DNA of 64,000 bases from IMG/VR virus record IMGVR_UViG_3300036985_006427, positions 1 to 64,000 of that record. One strand, written 5' to 3'. The notes beneath the pieces are model-generated. The model saw only the letters and a list, made by a program, of their open reading frames with translations, did not search any database and had not been told where the DNA came from. The translations under genes were made by a program, and so were the position numbers. Shown piece after piece: positions 54,501-62,441 of this stretch (position 1 is the stretch's first letter; the number at the start of each line of letters is the position of its first letter). This DNA comes from a virus.

Positions 54501-57500
54501 CTTTATTTACTATGTTAGAATTTGCAGACGCTACAGCCGTTTCTCCAGCTTTTGCGACATTGCCTTGCTCAATAGCCTTTTTAGCTTTTTCATGCACGCC
54601 TGTTAAAGAATCAACAGCTTTAGTTAAAGCAAAAGCAGCTATACCGCCAGCAGCAAACCCAGCAATCAATGGACCAAGTACTGGACCAGAACGGGCAAGT
54701 ACTTTACCTAGCTGTGGACCTAATTTAGTTAGTTGGGAGCCGAATTTACCTAATCGACCCGGAAATTTTTCTAATATCTCTCCTGCTTTTTTAACTCCGC
54801 TTTCCAAACCACTGTTCTTGGCTCCAACTTGTAAGCCAGCACCTACTCTGGAAGATTTACCACGGAAGAATTGACCAATGTCTTTCAGTCCTGCTGCGTT
54901 TAATTTTAGACCAAAAGCTTGAGCAGCAGCAGCAGCACCAAGTAATCCTGCAAGAAGTGTTTGCAAACCACCCACTAACCCATCGGCAAATTTTGCAAGA
55001 GCGCTGCTATTTTCATCAATTTGTGGTTTTAAATAACCTAAGCCGCCAATAACAGCAGACACCCCAACAGATAACTTCAGAAGGTAATCATCATCTTTTT
55101 TTCGTGTTTTACCTGTTGGTGGACTAGTTGGAGATGTTCCTGTGCCAGTTCCAGCGTTTGGACTAGTCGGACTAACTGGAGGACAAGGACACACCGGAGG
55201 AACTACTTGAGGAGTTGCTGCGGGTAGACTAGTTGGATACCCTAGCCCTCCCGGTTTTGGATTGGTAGTTGCTGCGGGTGGAATAATGACTGGAGGTTTT
55301 ACCGTAGTCATTGCCGGGTTTCGTCTTTGCACTGAACTTGGCTTCTTGCCTAAGGCTAATTTAGCTGCATTTTCTTGAACTCCAGCAGCCTTGATAGCTT
55401 GAGCGTTTGTCTGTAATTCTGCTGTGACCTTATCTCTAATTTCCTTTCCTCTTTTTAAAGATTCTTCTTCTCGCTGTAAAGCAGCGTTTGTATCTTTTAG
55501 ATTTTTATCCATCACTGTGGATTCTTTCAGAAGATCATTCAGCTTTTTCGCATGCTCATCTTGAGCCTTCCTGTGGGTTCGTAAAGCCTTTTTATATTCG
55601 TTTAAATCTTTCTCGACCGATTCTTTGCTATCACCAAAATCCTTGAAACCATTTGGACCAGATTTTTTTCTAAGAGCAAGTTTACGTTCTTCAATTTTTG
55701 CTTTAATTTCTGCTTCATTTAATGGTTTCGAGGAACCTCTAACATCAACAGTAGTTTTAAGATCTTTTACTGAAGTTAGATCGGCAAATTCCTTTGTTTT
55801 TAAATCTATAGCGGATTCTTGTTCAGCCTTCTTTGCTTTTAAAGAGCCGACAGTAATCTCTTTTTTGGATATGCTTGATGAGATACCAACCTGTTGTCTT
55901 TGTAAATTACCCCTATCTTTTTGCAAATTTTGTCTAGTTACTTTTGCTGCATCTCTCATAGCTTCAAGCTCTGCTTTAGTAGGAGACACTGGAAGAACTG
56001 CCGGAGTAGTAGCCACTGGAGGTGCTGCAGTAACTGGCGGAGTAGTAGCCACTGGAAGAACTGCCGGAGTAGTAGCCACTGGAGGTGCTGCAGTAACTGG
56101 CGGAGTAGTAGCCACTGGAGGAACTGCCGGAGTAGTATCCACTGGAGGTGCTGCAGTAACTGGCGGAGTAGTAGCCACTGGAGGTGCTGGTACAGCAGCT
56201 TCTGGTGCAGGAGGTTCTGGCTGTTTAGGAGTTGGAGTTCCTAAAAATTCAGCAGCTTTCTTTTCTTTTACGTTAGCCTCTTGTGTGAGTTTAGCGTTTT
56301 TCTCTAAGTTAGACTGAAGCTTATCTCTAATTCTAATCGAACTATTTAAACTATCCTGTTCTCGCTTTAAAGAATCTGCTGTCTTTTTTAACGAGTCTTT
56401 GAGATCTGTTTCTTGTTCTTCAAGCTTCTTGGTTTGTAAATGAGCAGAAGCCATATCTTTAGCCAAAGATTGAAGATTACCTTTTAATAGTTCTAAATCC
56501 TTTGTTACAAAATCTCTACCTCCAAGGAGTTCAAGCTCACCAGAATCTCCGTTAAGAGCAGATTCACGTTTCTTAATTTCACTTTTTATATTGACAGAGG
56601 TTTGTACGTCGGACTTTCTTTTCCTCTTATTCACATAAATGTCATCACTCACTGACGTCAGAGTAGATATTTGTTCATTCCTCTGAGCATCTAAAGCGTT
56701 TATATTACCTTGTTTTTCAGTTATGTCACCAGAAACATGAGCCTGACCGCTTTTTAACCCATCTCGTTTCTTTTCTAATTCTGCTCTAGTTTCGATTGCC
56801 GCTTTGTGAATAGCTTCAACGTCTGATGTTAAATCCTCTGCAGATAATCCAGCAAAACCTTCACCACTCTTTTTTAACTCCTCGGCCATCGCAATCATAG
56901 CTAATTCAGCGTCACCAGTACTTGCTAATATAGATTGTGCAGCAGTATTAGAGCCTGCAAACAAATTAGCAAAAACTTCTCTGTTTTGACCAGCATAGTT
57001 TTCAATAAAATTTAAACTAGCACCAGTCTTTTTCATAGACGTTACAAGAGCTTGAGTTATTTTATCTGTTATTTGCTTTTGAAAAGTACCTTCTTTTTCG
57101 CTAGCATAACCAGAACCTCCTCCACCAATCTTGTCTCCAGCAGCAACATCCACTAAATGACCAACCTCATGATCTATTGTTCCTGTTGTTGCTTTATCCT
57201 TGGCTGTCTTAACTTGAAATACACGCTCATTTTTGTCGTTTCCACCAGCTCTAAACTGACCGTAGGATGAACCACCATCAATATTGTCAACAATCCCACT
57301 TTTGTACTCTTCAGTACCTTGACCCTTTTCAATTCCGTCTAATATTGCTTTCTTTATATCTTCTGGTAGATGATTCGTTACTTTTTTGAATGCCTTACCG
57401 AAATCTTCGGCGGTCTTTACTTTATCTTTTCCACCAACCCGTGCTCGCACGATATCTTTAGCAGCTTCGTCAGTCGCTAGACCTCCAACTTCAAAACGAT

Positions 57501-59952
57501 TCCAACCGCCTCCAACCGAACCGCCCTTGGCGAATTTAGCAACACCCTGCTTGTTCATTCGGTTAAGGTTTCCATAACCGATACGCTGTGCAGAGCTTTT
57601 GTTCACAACAAACTCACCGGGAGTCAGCAAAGCTGGAACCGTGTCTGTTCCAGCAGAACCTCCTTCAGCGAATTTAGCAACACGCGAACCAGATGTGGAA
57701 CCTCCAGACGCTTTCTTTGAAGTATTTGTCGCTTTAGGTTGAATTTGTATATTTTTGAAAGTAGATTCATATAAATCTGAAGCTAATTGATTTTTTATCT
57801 TTTTGTGAAATTCTGCTGGTGCAATATTACTGTTACTTGAGCCAGCAGACACTTTAGCGTCAATATACTTGATATTTTTCAATGCCTTGAATAAATTCCC
57901 AGAGTTTATACCGCCGGTAAAGTCAAATGGTCTATTTTCTTCTTTAGCTTCAACAGCAATTGGCTGACCATTGAAAGCATCAACAACATCTTCAAATAAA
58001 TTACCTTTTTGAGCTTGAGCTAACTTATATTGCGGAGAAAATCTAACTTCATCCCCTTTTAATTTAACGCCAGCGAAGTTTCCAAATTTATTTACTACAG
58101 ATTTTATTAAAACTTTAGATTCTTCGTTTACGATATCATCGAAATTAATCTTTTGCTCATATCCAATACCTTCTGCTAATGTAGAATATGTTTTTTGTTC
58201 AAATTGAAGTTGTTTTCGTGCTATATTTTTTATGTCGTCGGTGGACATATTTCCAGAACTGCCGTATATGTCTTCGATTGATAATGATCTTAGTCCACCA
58301 AATCCAGTTCTTGTCTTTATAATATCATCAATAGATACTATAGCTTTTCCAACTTTTGGTTCGAGTTCTGGATTTATTATATCTGGAACTGCAATTCCGA
58401 CAGAACTTTCTTGAGCTATTCCTCCAGTAGCATATCTATGCTCATTCATCGCCGCCAATTTATCAGCACCAATTTTATTGACGCTGCTCTTGCGGATTAC
58501 GAATTCTCCGGGAGTGAGCATAGCCGGAACGGTGTCTTGATTTCCAACACCCGGAACAGAACCTCCTCGTGCAAAACCTAATATTCGTCCACCATCATTT
58601 TTACCCAACGTTCCCAATCCACGAATAGCAGCTCCAGCGCCAGAGGCGAAAGAACCTAGGCCCTTAGCGAATTTAAATGCAGCCATAGCAGCAATAAGAG
58701 GAACAAGCGGTTTAATAGCATCAGCGACTTTGATTAACGCACTAGCAACTTCTAAAGCTGTACGAGCAAAAAGCTGAAAAGATGTGCTTTCGGCAATACT
58801 ACGAACTAAAGCTAAAAATTCTTCTTTGACTTTAGTGATTTGAACCGCTAAGGCTTGCTGTGCAGTAGCGGCATCCTTAGTCAATGAACCACTACCGGAT
58901 TGCGCGACATTGAGAGCATTTTGAGCTACAGAAAACTGCTGTAGTAAAGGAATGACTTTACCAATTTGTCTAAAACCACCGAGTTCTTCAGCTACTCTAA
59001 TAAATTTAATATCACCCTCTTCTAATCCAGATAATGCTTGTGCTAATCGTTTAGAAGCTTCGAATGGTCCAACAAATTTACCCTCCAAATCCAATAGTTC
59101 AACGCCATATTGACGTAAGAACTCAATTGTCTGGGGTCTTTGAATACGTGTAAAGATCGTTCTCAAGCCAGTGGCAATACTTTCAGCACTTTCACGAGTT
59201 GTGGCTCGAACCGATGTAAATAGAGCTAATAGTTCTTCTAAACTACCGCCAGAAGCTTTAAAAACACCACCAAATCTGCGAACAGCACTGATTAAGTCTT
59301 CAGCTTCAACGGCAAACGCTCCAGCAACAGCGTTAACAGAGCCAAGCTGTGCTTCTAAAGCACCAACACCTTGTCCAAACTGAGCTAAAATAGCAACAGC
59401 ACCCTCGGCAGTTTCTGTGATGCTATCGAAGTTTGGAGCAAGAGTTGTTTTAGCAAGAGCCTCAAGGGCCACTTTTAAGTCGTCTGCACCAATACCAGCT
59501 TGTGCTAATATAGTTGCTGTACTTAATAAGTCTTTACTAGAAGTGCCAAGGCCGACAGATAGTCTAGTTATTGTGTCTGTTAGGTCTCTTAATTCACCTA
59601 TTGACTTACCTGTAACTTGAGAAACTTTAATGACTTCCCTTTGGAAAGCGATAGATTCATCTATTGCGCCAGCTAAAGAATTTGTAAACAAACTGACTGC
59701 ACGACTTGCAATCGTAAAAGCTGCAAATCTTTTTATAGCCAAACCAAAAGATCTACCCATAGCATCAGCGGCAGAAGAAGCTCTCTGTGTTGCCGCTGTT
59801 AATTGGTTTATCTGTTTGGTGGCAGATCCAGCGGCTTTGATAGACACTGGAATGTTAACGCCCTGAAGTTGTTGATTTATTTGCTGTACAACTTGAGAGG
59901 CGTTGTTTGGAGCTTGCAATTGAATTTGTGCAGTGAGTACAAATTTAGCCAT
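51574..59952 (-). CDS. Tail tape measure protein (2,792 aa) with embedded enzyme-like domains
   Basis: Residues ~60-360 match the TP901-type tape measure core (TGKSIGELRDLTDTITRLSV; LAQAGIGADDLKVALEALAK). GG...DTVPAMLTPGEFV motifs occur at ~461-507, ~763-807 and ~2626-2677. Between the first two is a PD-(D/E)XK-like segment (E654, D677, D698-A-K700). After the second is an HExxH site, H928-E-V-G-H932, with E992 as a candidate third zinc ligand. Residues ~1044-1235 and ~1325-1535 are duplicated coiled coils flanking a Pro/Ala/Thr-rich repeat. Several hydrophobic segments lie at ~1620-1855 (for example IAGFAAGGIAAFALTKAV). Further coiled coils follow. The family sets tail length and enters the host envelope at infection; the size implies a very long tail if no large part is removed. 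Confidence 0.92.
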   Translation of the reverse strand: MAKFVLTAQIQLQAPNNASQVVQQINQQLQGVNIPVSIKAAGSATKQINQLTAATQRASSAADAMGRSFGLAIKRFAAFTIASRAVSLFTNSLAGAIDESIAFQREVIKVSQVTGKSIGELRDLTDTITRLSVGLGTSSKDLLSTATILAQAGIGADDLKVALEALAKTTLAPNFDSITETAEGAVAILAQFGQGVGALEAQLGSVNAVAGAFAVEAEDLISAVRRFGGVFKASGGSLEELLALFTSVRATTRESAESIATGLRTIFTRIQRPQTIEFLRQYGVELLDLEGKFVGPFEASKRLAQALSGLEEGDIKFIRVAEELGGFRQIGKVIPLLQQFSVAQNALNVAQSGSGSLTKDAATAQQALAVQITKVKEEFLALVRSIAESTSFQLFARTALEVASALIKVADAIKPLVPLIAAMAAFKFAKGLGSFASGAGAAIRGLGTLGKNDGGRILGFARGGSVPGVGNQDTVPAMLTPGEFVIRKSSVNKIGADKLAAMNEHRYATGGIAQESSVGIAVPDIINPELEPKVGKAIVSIDDIIKTRTGFGGLRSLSIEDIYGSSGNMSTDDIKNIARKQLQFEQKTYSTLAEGIGYEQKINFDDIVNEESKVLIKSVVNKFGNFAGVKLKGDEVRFSPQYKLAQAQKGNLFEDVVDAFNGQPIAVEAKEENRPFDFTGGINSGNLFKALKNIKYIDAKVSAGSSNSNIAPAEFHKKIKNQLASDLYESTFKNIQIQPKATNTSKKASGGSTSGSRVAKFAEGGSAGTDTVPALLTPGEFVVNKSSAQRIGYGNLNRMNKQGVAKFAKGGSVGGGWNRFEVGGLATDEAAKDIVRARVGGKDKVKTAEDFGKAFKKVTNHLPEDIKKAILDGIEKGQGTEEYKSGIVDNIDGGSSYGQFRAGGNDKNERVFQVKTAKDKATTGTIDHEVGHLVDVAAGDKIGGGGSGYASEKEGTFQKQITDKITQALVTSMKKTGASLNFIENYAGQNREVFANLFAGSNTAAQSILASTGDAELAMIAMAEELKKSGEGFAGLSAEDLTSDVEAIHKAAIETRAELEKKRDGLKSGQAHVSGDITEKQGNINALDAQRNEQISTLTSVSDDIYVNKRKRKSDVQTSVNIKSEIKKRESALNGDSGELELLGGRDFVTKDLELLKGNLQSLAKDMASAHLQTKKLEEQETDLKDSLKKTADSLKREQDSLNSSIRIRDKLQSNLEKNAKLTQEANVKEKKAAEFLGTPTPKQPEPPAPEAAVPAPPVATTPPVTAAPPVDTTPAVPPVATTPPVTAAPPVATTPAVLPVATTPPVTAAPPVATTPAVLPVSPTKAELEAMRDAAKVTRQNLQKDRGNLQRQQVGISSSISKKEITVGSLKAKKAEQESAIDLKTKEFADLTSVKDLKTTVDVRGSSKPLNEAEIKAKIEERKLALRKKSGPNGFKDFGDSKESVEKDLNEYKKALRTHRKAQDEHAKKLNDLLKESTVMDKNLKDTNAALQREEESLKRGKEIRDKVTAELQTNAQAIKAAGVQENAAKLALGKKPSSVQRRNPAMTTVKPPVIIPPAATTNPKPGGLGYPTSLPAATPQVVPPVCPCPPVSPTSPNAGTGTGTSPTSPPTGKTRKKDDDYLLKLSVGVSAVIGGLGYLKPQIDENSSALAKFADGLVGGLQTLLAGLLGAAAAAQAFGLKLNAAGLKDIGQFFRGKSSRVGAGLQVGAKNSGLESGVKKAGEILEKFPGRLGKFGSQLTKLGPQLGKVLARSGPVLGPLIAGFAAGGIAAFALTKAVDSLTGVHEKAKKAIEQGNVAKAGETAVASANSNIVNKVTIALGILAGVLIAVSGPLGVLVGVTIGIVAIGLKLADAFGLLEGPLNAFRKTLAFFGLGPSTDTVKQEARLAAARKKQENEASKNANDVAMAMQRVESGSSTLTDEFTKGNLTGNLNNEFGVLAQSIALSNSRIEDVNNSFWALEGASTMAGLAIAGPLGALVGSMLQGQLDKSNDKKRAEALKEQIPDQEKATTAFMEQLPMFGNVLADQIMRGATADEAERTVTDNSAFKAATTSQFSPAEQARIDANVQQSQGPGARVFSDLEQQEIKIRGFEKQREEAGKQSLKAAKEQAIRQLALIKATNFGLGTLSDSLDATNKKLSKLLTIDQVGDKFGDSLDILQTALTSAAGTLSAKELDGAIATLEGTLREAGASEAAIGNASGAAKGFNTAFSRLNKDSDSFANIQKKLTEKGPAGATPQEISRILSEELTAGLDPEVATRINAGLDEASSKFNGEDLAEIQAGNFGPLREALQKTSDAFNKEVLGVLQKRSEAEQLLIKGIQQRIASEQEYVAAQRRAIELQLEAGKIFEEFGGKALTAGEKQQARVASFNVGAEAVGVRGLQTGNAGDIQSVSADISNQFLQLEERARAGAVSGERAFSGGAGAEEDTRERLKALQQDLISQTKQEIEARKEELQLIQRKNQAEKDSLESLISGDIEGFLEKQAAAGAGAALASGSSALTSLFSGSALGAGFKTLEGQGLSDDKKRRAEDLTLQRFGVQSTGVLSGTTTEEQAKKAEGRELATTLGQLGQQAAEFERAEVNTKQAIVYAQELTIGDIGKQLNQALGGAAAAPAQAPAAAPAPPGLYRGGPVYANRGMFVPRGTDTVPAMLTPGEFVVNRSSVQRGNNLQILQAMNKGGGASAPGAMSGGGKARYYNVGGAVDGVGSAFSAAIPQLTTIFNNFAATVDKLIGSKFQVALDTTNINVNFNGASFLETMKEDIKQELLTEVGKQISQFKTNTSGDLKKTNSVLG
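55987..56189 (-). repeat. 63-nt in-frame tandem repeat in the tape measure gene
   Basis: A 63-nt unit is repeated three times with near-identity from 55987, 56050 and 56113, with a partial fourth copy from 56176. Each unit is 21 codons (a 9-codon plus a 12-codon sub-block) and encodes ATTPAVLPVATTPPVTAAPP-type sequence. It forms a flexible, extended linker between the two coiled-coil copies. The sub-blocks share GCCACTGGA and GGAGTAGTA, so the unit itself is probably a duplication. Confidence 0.9.
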
Positions 59953-59979
59953 GACTTGGTCTTACCTTTTTATGTAAAT

Positions 59980-60900
59980 TTAGACTACACTTTCCGCTTC
60001 ACTTTCCTCTTCACTTTCCGTATTCTTTTCTGTCGTTTTTTTACTCTTTGTTTTTGGTTTCTTTACACTTTCAGGTTCTACAGTCAGTTCTACGATCAGG
60101 TCGTTTTCATAGTCGGCTAATTCATAAGTTCCCTCTTGAGTTAACTTAGAACCTTCTCGATCTATTCTGTTGCCTTGATCGTCGATGTAATAACCGTCTT
60201 TGTCGATATTTTTACCCTTTGTATCAACCAACTGGCTTGGGTTTTGAGGATCAACCAAACTCAAATCTTCATTCACCAAACCAAACTTTGTAAGGAATTT
60301 ATTTTCTGGTAAATTCTTCTCAAAATCACTGTCTAAATTATACAGTATCTTTCCCAGCAACCCTGCGCAAGCGTAGGCTATTTCGTCCGCACTTTTATTA
60401 TTATACTCATTAAAGTCTTTATAAACGCGAGTTCCGTTTTTATAGAAAGAGCAACTAGCAACGAGATAATCGAATCTAGAGTTGTCGGCTAAATTATCAG
60501 CCGTATTTTCTTCCAGAGTGATTCTTTCTGTGATCAAGTCTCTCAACTCAAAGCGTTTTCTTCTGATTTGAATGGCAACGTCTCTGCCTTCAGATAACTT
60601 TGGCTTTGCTTTGCCAATTTTGCCTTGATAGAGTTCTCTTTCGAGCATCAATATTTCTTTGGTTATTTCTTCTTCTTCTCTGTCTTTGGATTCATCCCAA
60701 ATGCCACGCTTTCTCATGAAAACTGCTAGTTCTTTTTTGGTCAAGATATCATCTTGAATACATTGATTCCAAACCTTGGATTTGTATCTTTCAGCCATCT
60801 TCAAAACTTCATTGCTTGGCTTTTGTACGTAAATTTCAACTTCCTTGATTTCACCGTCAACGTTAACGCTAACCTTGGTTTCCATCTTATTATTAATCAT
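59980..60900 (-). CDS. Tail assembly chaperone-like protein (306 aa)
   Basis: It lies directly upstream of the tape measure in transcription, the usual place of tail assembly chaperones, which wrap the tape measure during tail growth. Residues ~48-90 (DDILTKKELAVFMRKRGIWD followed by an acidic coiled-coil helix) are similar to a segment of the 344-residue neighbour, so the two are paralogous in this domain. Residues ~205-260 hold an Asp/Gly-rich stretch (NIDKDGYYIDDQGNRIDREG) and the end is a Lys/Glu-rich low-complexity tail. The start overlaps the 125-residue gene by 8 nt. The chaperone function is inferred from position. Confidence 0.55.
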   Translation of the reverse strand: MINNKMETKVSVNVDGEIKEVEIYVQKPSNEVLKMAERYKSKVWNQCIQDDILTKKELAVFMRKRGIWDESKDREEEEITKEILMLERELYQGKIGKAKPKLSEGRDVAIQIRRKRFELRDLITERITLEENTADNLADNSRFDYLVASCSFYKNGTRVYKDFNEYNNKSADEIAYACAGLLGKILYNLDSDFEKNLPENKFLTKFGLVNEDLSLVDPQNPSQLVDTKGKNIDKDGYYIDDQGNRIDREGSKLTQEGTYELADYENDLIVELTVEPESVKKPKTKSKKTTEKNTESEEESEAESVV

Positions 60901-61270
60901 TCTGTTCCCCTTTTCCTTTTATTCTTGTATAAACTGGAAGAGTCGCCTGATATCTCAACCATTTGACATCATACTGGGCTAACTCGGCATCAACATTCCT
61001 GCATTGAGTGTTTCCCTTGTCGAGAATCTCAGATCTAACTTTTTGAAAAATTTCATACATAATTATTTGTTCAGGTGATAATTCCCCTTCCTTTGATAAC
61101 CATAAAAATGAAAAATGATCTTCCATAGAGCTTAAAGCTCCAATCATTGTTGTTTCCACTTTTTTCTTTAAAATTTTACTCAATCTGTCCCGAGAGTCTT
61201 GCTTGTACTTGTCCTCTCTTACACTTTTATACTCTGATTGCTTTCTTATCAATTCTTCGAAATTGTCCAT
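60893..61270 (-). CDS. Small tail-module protein (125 aa), possible chaperone partner
   Basis: A mostly helical, highly charged protein (LIRKQSEYKSVREDKYKQDS; LSPEQIIMYEIFQKVRSEIL) with no recognised family. It lies between two paralogous chaperone-like genes, overlaps the next one by 8 nt and is separated from the previous one by 2 nt, so all three are coexpressed. A GGAGG ribosome-binding sequence precedes the ATG. It may form a complex with them during tail assembly. I see no sign of the programmed frameshift that links chaperone genes in lambda-like phages. Confidence 0.55.
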   Translation of the reverse strand: MDNFEELIRKQSEYKSVREDKYKQDSRDRLSKILKKKVETTMIGALSSMEDHFSFLWLSKEGELSPEQIIMYEIFQKVRSEILDKGNTQCRNVDAELAQYDVKWLRYQATLPVYTRIKGKGEQND

Positions 61271-61272
61271 CT

Positions 61273-62307
61273 TTACCTCCTTTTATCCTTCATCATTTGA
61301 TGTTGAGTAGCTTGAACTTCTATTTTCTTATCTTGAAAGTCAAGGTCTGTAACGTTACCAAGACGTTTAACTGTATCTAATCTTTGTTTTCTGACTATTT
61401 CAGCTCCAAACGAATTCATGCCATGGATATTTTCAGCCTCTTTGGCAGAGTCCGTCATGATCATGATCTCATCTGAATTTGCTATTTTTTGATTTGATGT
61501 TTTTGATTCTAATTCACTCTTGGCTTTTTCGCTTTTTTGTTTTCTTTTCTGTAAGATAAACCAACCGTCGAGCATGTCGTCGTCGGCTATAACTTCTTCT
61601 GTTGGACACTCCATAGACTCTTGAATGTTATCATACATACTTGACCAGAGTATCAATGACTTTTGATCATTTGATAATACTCTGTTTGTTTCGTTTCCAA
61701 AAAGAGCGGAGTAGCTTTTAGAATGCCAACAAACTCTCCAAGGGTCGTTTCTCGCTAGATCTCTGATTTGCTTTTCTGATAATTGTATTGAATTATATAG
61801 ATAGTATAGTTCTGTCAAATCTACATTTCCGATGTCCAACAACTCATTGCCAACAAAACAACACTTGCCAAATAAAAACAGCGACTTTTCTTGAGTGGCA
61901 ATACCTTCACACGTTTTACTGAAAAGGTCATCTTTTTCATTGTTGAGTTTGATCAAAGCTTTTTCAGCAGCCCTGATATAAAGTCTGATGGTTTCTCTTA
62001 GCTTTTCTTTGCTTCTGGAGTTGAAGATTTCTACTTTCAGCTTGTCTATATCTTTTTTACAACCTTCAATTTTTTCTTCTTTTTCTTTTGTCCACAATCC
62101 ATGACCTTTCATCCATTCTAACATTTCTTCGTACGTAAGAATATCATCCGATCTAGCTGCATCAAAAGATTCCATGAAGACTTCGTTGGCTAAAAACTCA
62201 TCTTCTATGGTTGGAGTTACAACCTTTACTCGAACATTTTCTAATTTTAGAATATAAAATCCAGATCTTATTCTTGATATGAAATACTCCCGTTCATAAG
62301 AGTTCAT
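61273..62307 (-). CDS. Tail assembly chaperone-like protein (344 aa)
   Basis: This is the first gene after the tail tube. Residues ~53-97 (DDILTYEEMLEWMKGHGLWT then a Lys/Glu coiled coil) match the equivalent segment of the 306-residue protein. Residues ~105-200 are helical with a TQEKSLFLFGKCCFVGNELL segment, and the C-terminal ~80 residues are a charged helix ending with QMMKDKRR. No enzymatic motif is visible. Its AUG and GAGG lie in the loop of a possible 8-bp hairpin, described separately, which could limit translation relative to the tube protein. Function is inferred from position only. Confidence 0.55.
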   Translation of the reverse strand: MNSYEREYFISRIRSGFYILKLENVRVKVVTPTIEDEFLANEVFMESFDAARSDDILTYEEMLEWMKGHGLWTKEKEEKIEGCKKDIDKLKVEIFNSRSKEKLRETIRLYIRAAEKALIKLNNEKDDLFSKTCEGIATQEKSLFLFGKCCFVGNELLDIGNVDLTELYYLYNSIQLSEKQIRDLARNDPWRVCWHSKSYSALFGNETNRVLSNDQKSLILWSSMYDNIQESMECPTEEVIADDDMLDGWFILQKRKQKSEKAKSELESKTSNQKIANSDEIMIMTDSAKEAENIHGMNSFGAEIVRKQRLDTVKRLGNVTDLDFQDKKIEVQATQHQMMKDKRR

Positions 62308-62329
62308 AAAAACCTCATGATACGGGAGT
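62286..62329 (-). promoter_or_regulatory. Hairpin enclosing the ribosome-binding site of the 344-aa gene
   Basis: On the minus strand ACTCCCGT (62322-62329) can pair with ACGGGAGT (62286-62293), an 8-bp perfect stem. The 28-nt loop contains the GAGG ribosome-binding sequence and the start codon at 62305-62307. Such a structure may lower translation of the chaperone-like gene. Confidence 0.4.
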
Positions 62330-62342
62330 TTAGTGATTTCAT

Positions 62343-62412
62343 AAAAAAGTCCTTCCTCACCCCATCGTCACTCGCTATCCTGTGTCGCTATCGCAGTTCA
62401 GGGGTGTGTCCA
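62343..62412 (-). promoter_or_regulatory. Structured intergenic region after the tail tube gene
   Basis: The 134-nt gap 62308-62441 holds no ORF. On the minus strand CACCCC (62401-62406) can pair with GGGGTG (62358-62363) around a sequence with a repeated GATAGCGA, followed 11 nt later by TTTTTT. This could be a weak terminator or attenuator that sets a high tube-to-chaperone ratio. No tRNA fold is apparent. Confidence 0.35.
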
Positions 62413-62441
62413 TCAGTAACAAAAACTTACCGATAATTACA

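Noticed and set aside
54107-54874. A 255-residue plus-strand open frame opposite the tape measure
   Set aside because: Pro/Ala/Ser-rich shadow of the hydrophobic tape measure segments on the other strand, with no recognisable family or start signal.
55987-56189. CRISPR-like array
   Set aside because: The repeats are direct, in-frame, 63-nt protein-coding units without unique spacers.
55625-56317. A 230-residue plus-strand open frame opposite the tape measure
   Set aside because: Its repetitive Ala/Thr/Val/Gly sequence is simply the antisense reading of the Pro/Ala/Thr repeat; it has no ribosome-binding site and conflicts with a well-supported gene.
62308-62441. tRNA or other small RNA gene in the largest tail-module gap
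   Set aside because: No cloverleaf or TTCGA-type T-loop is visible on either strand; only weaker hairpins.
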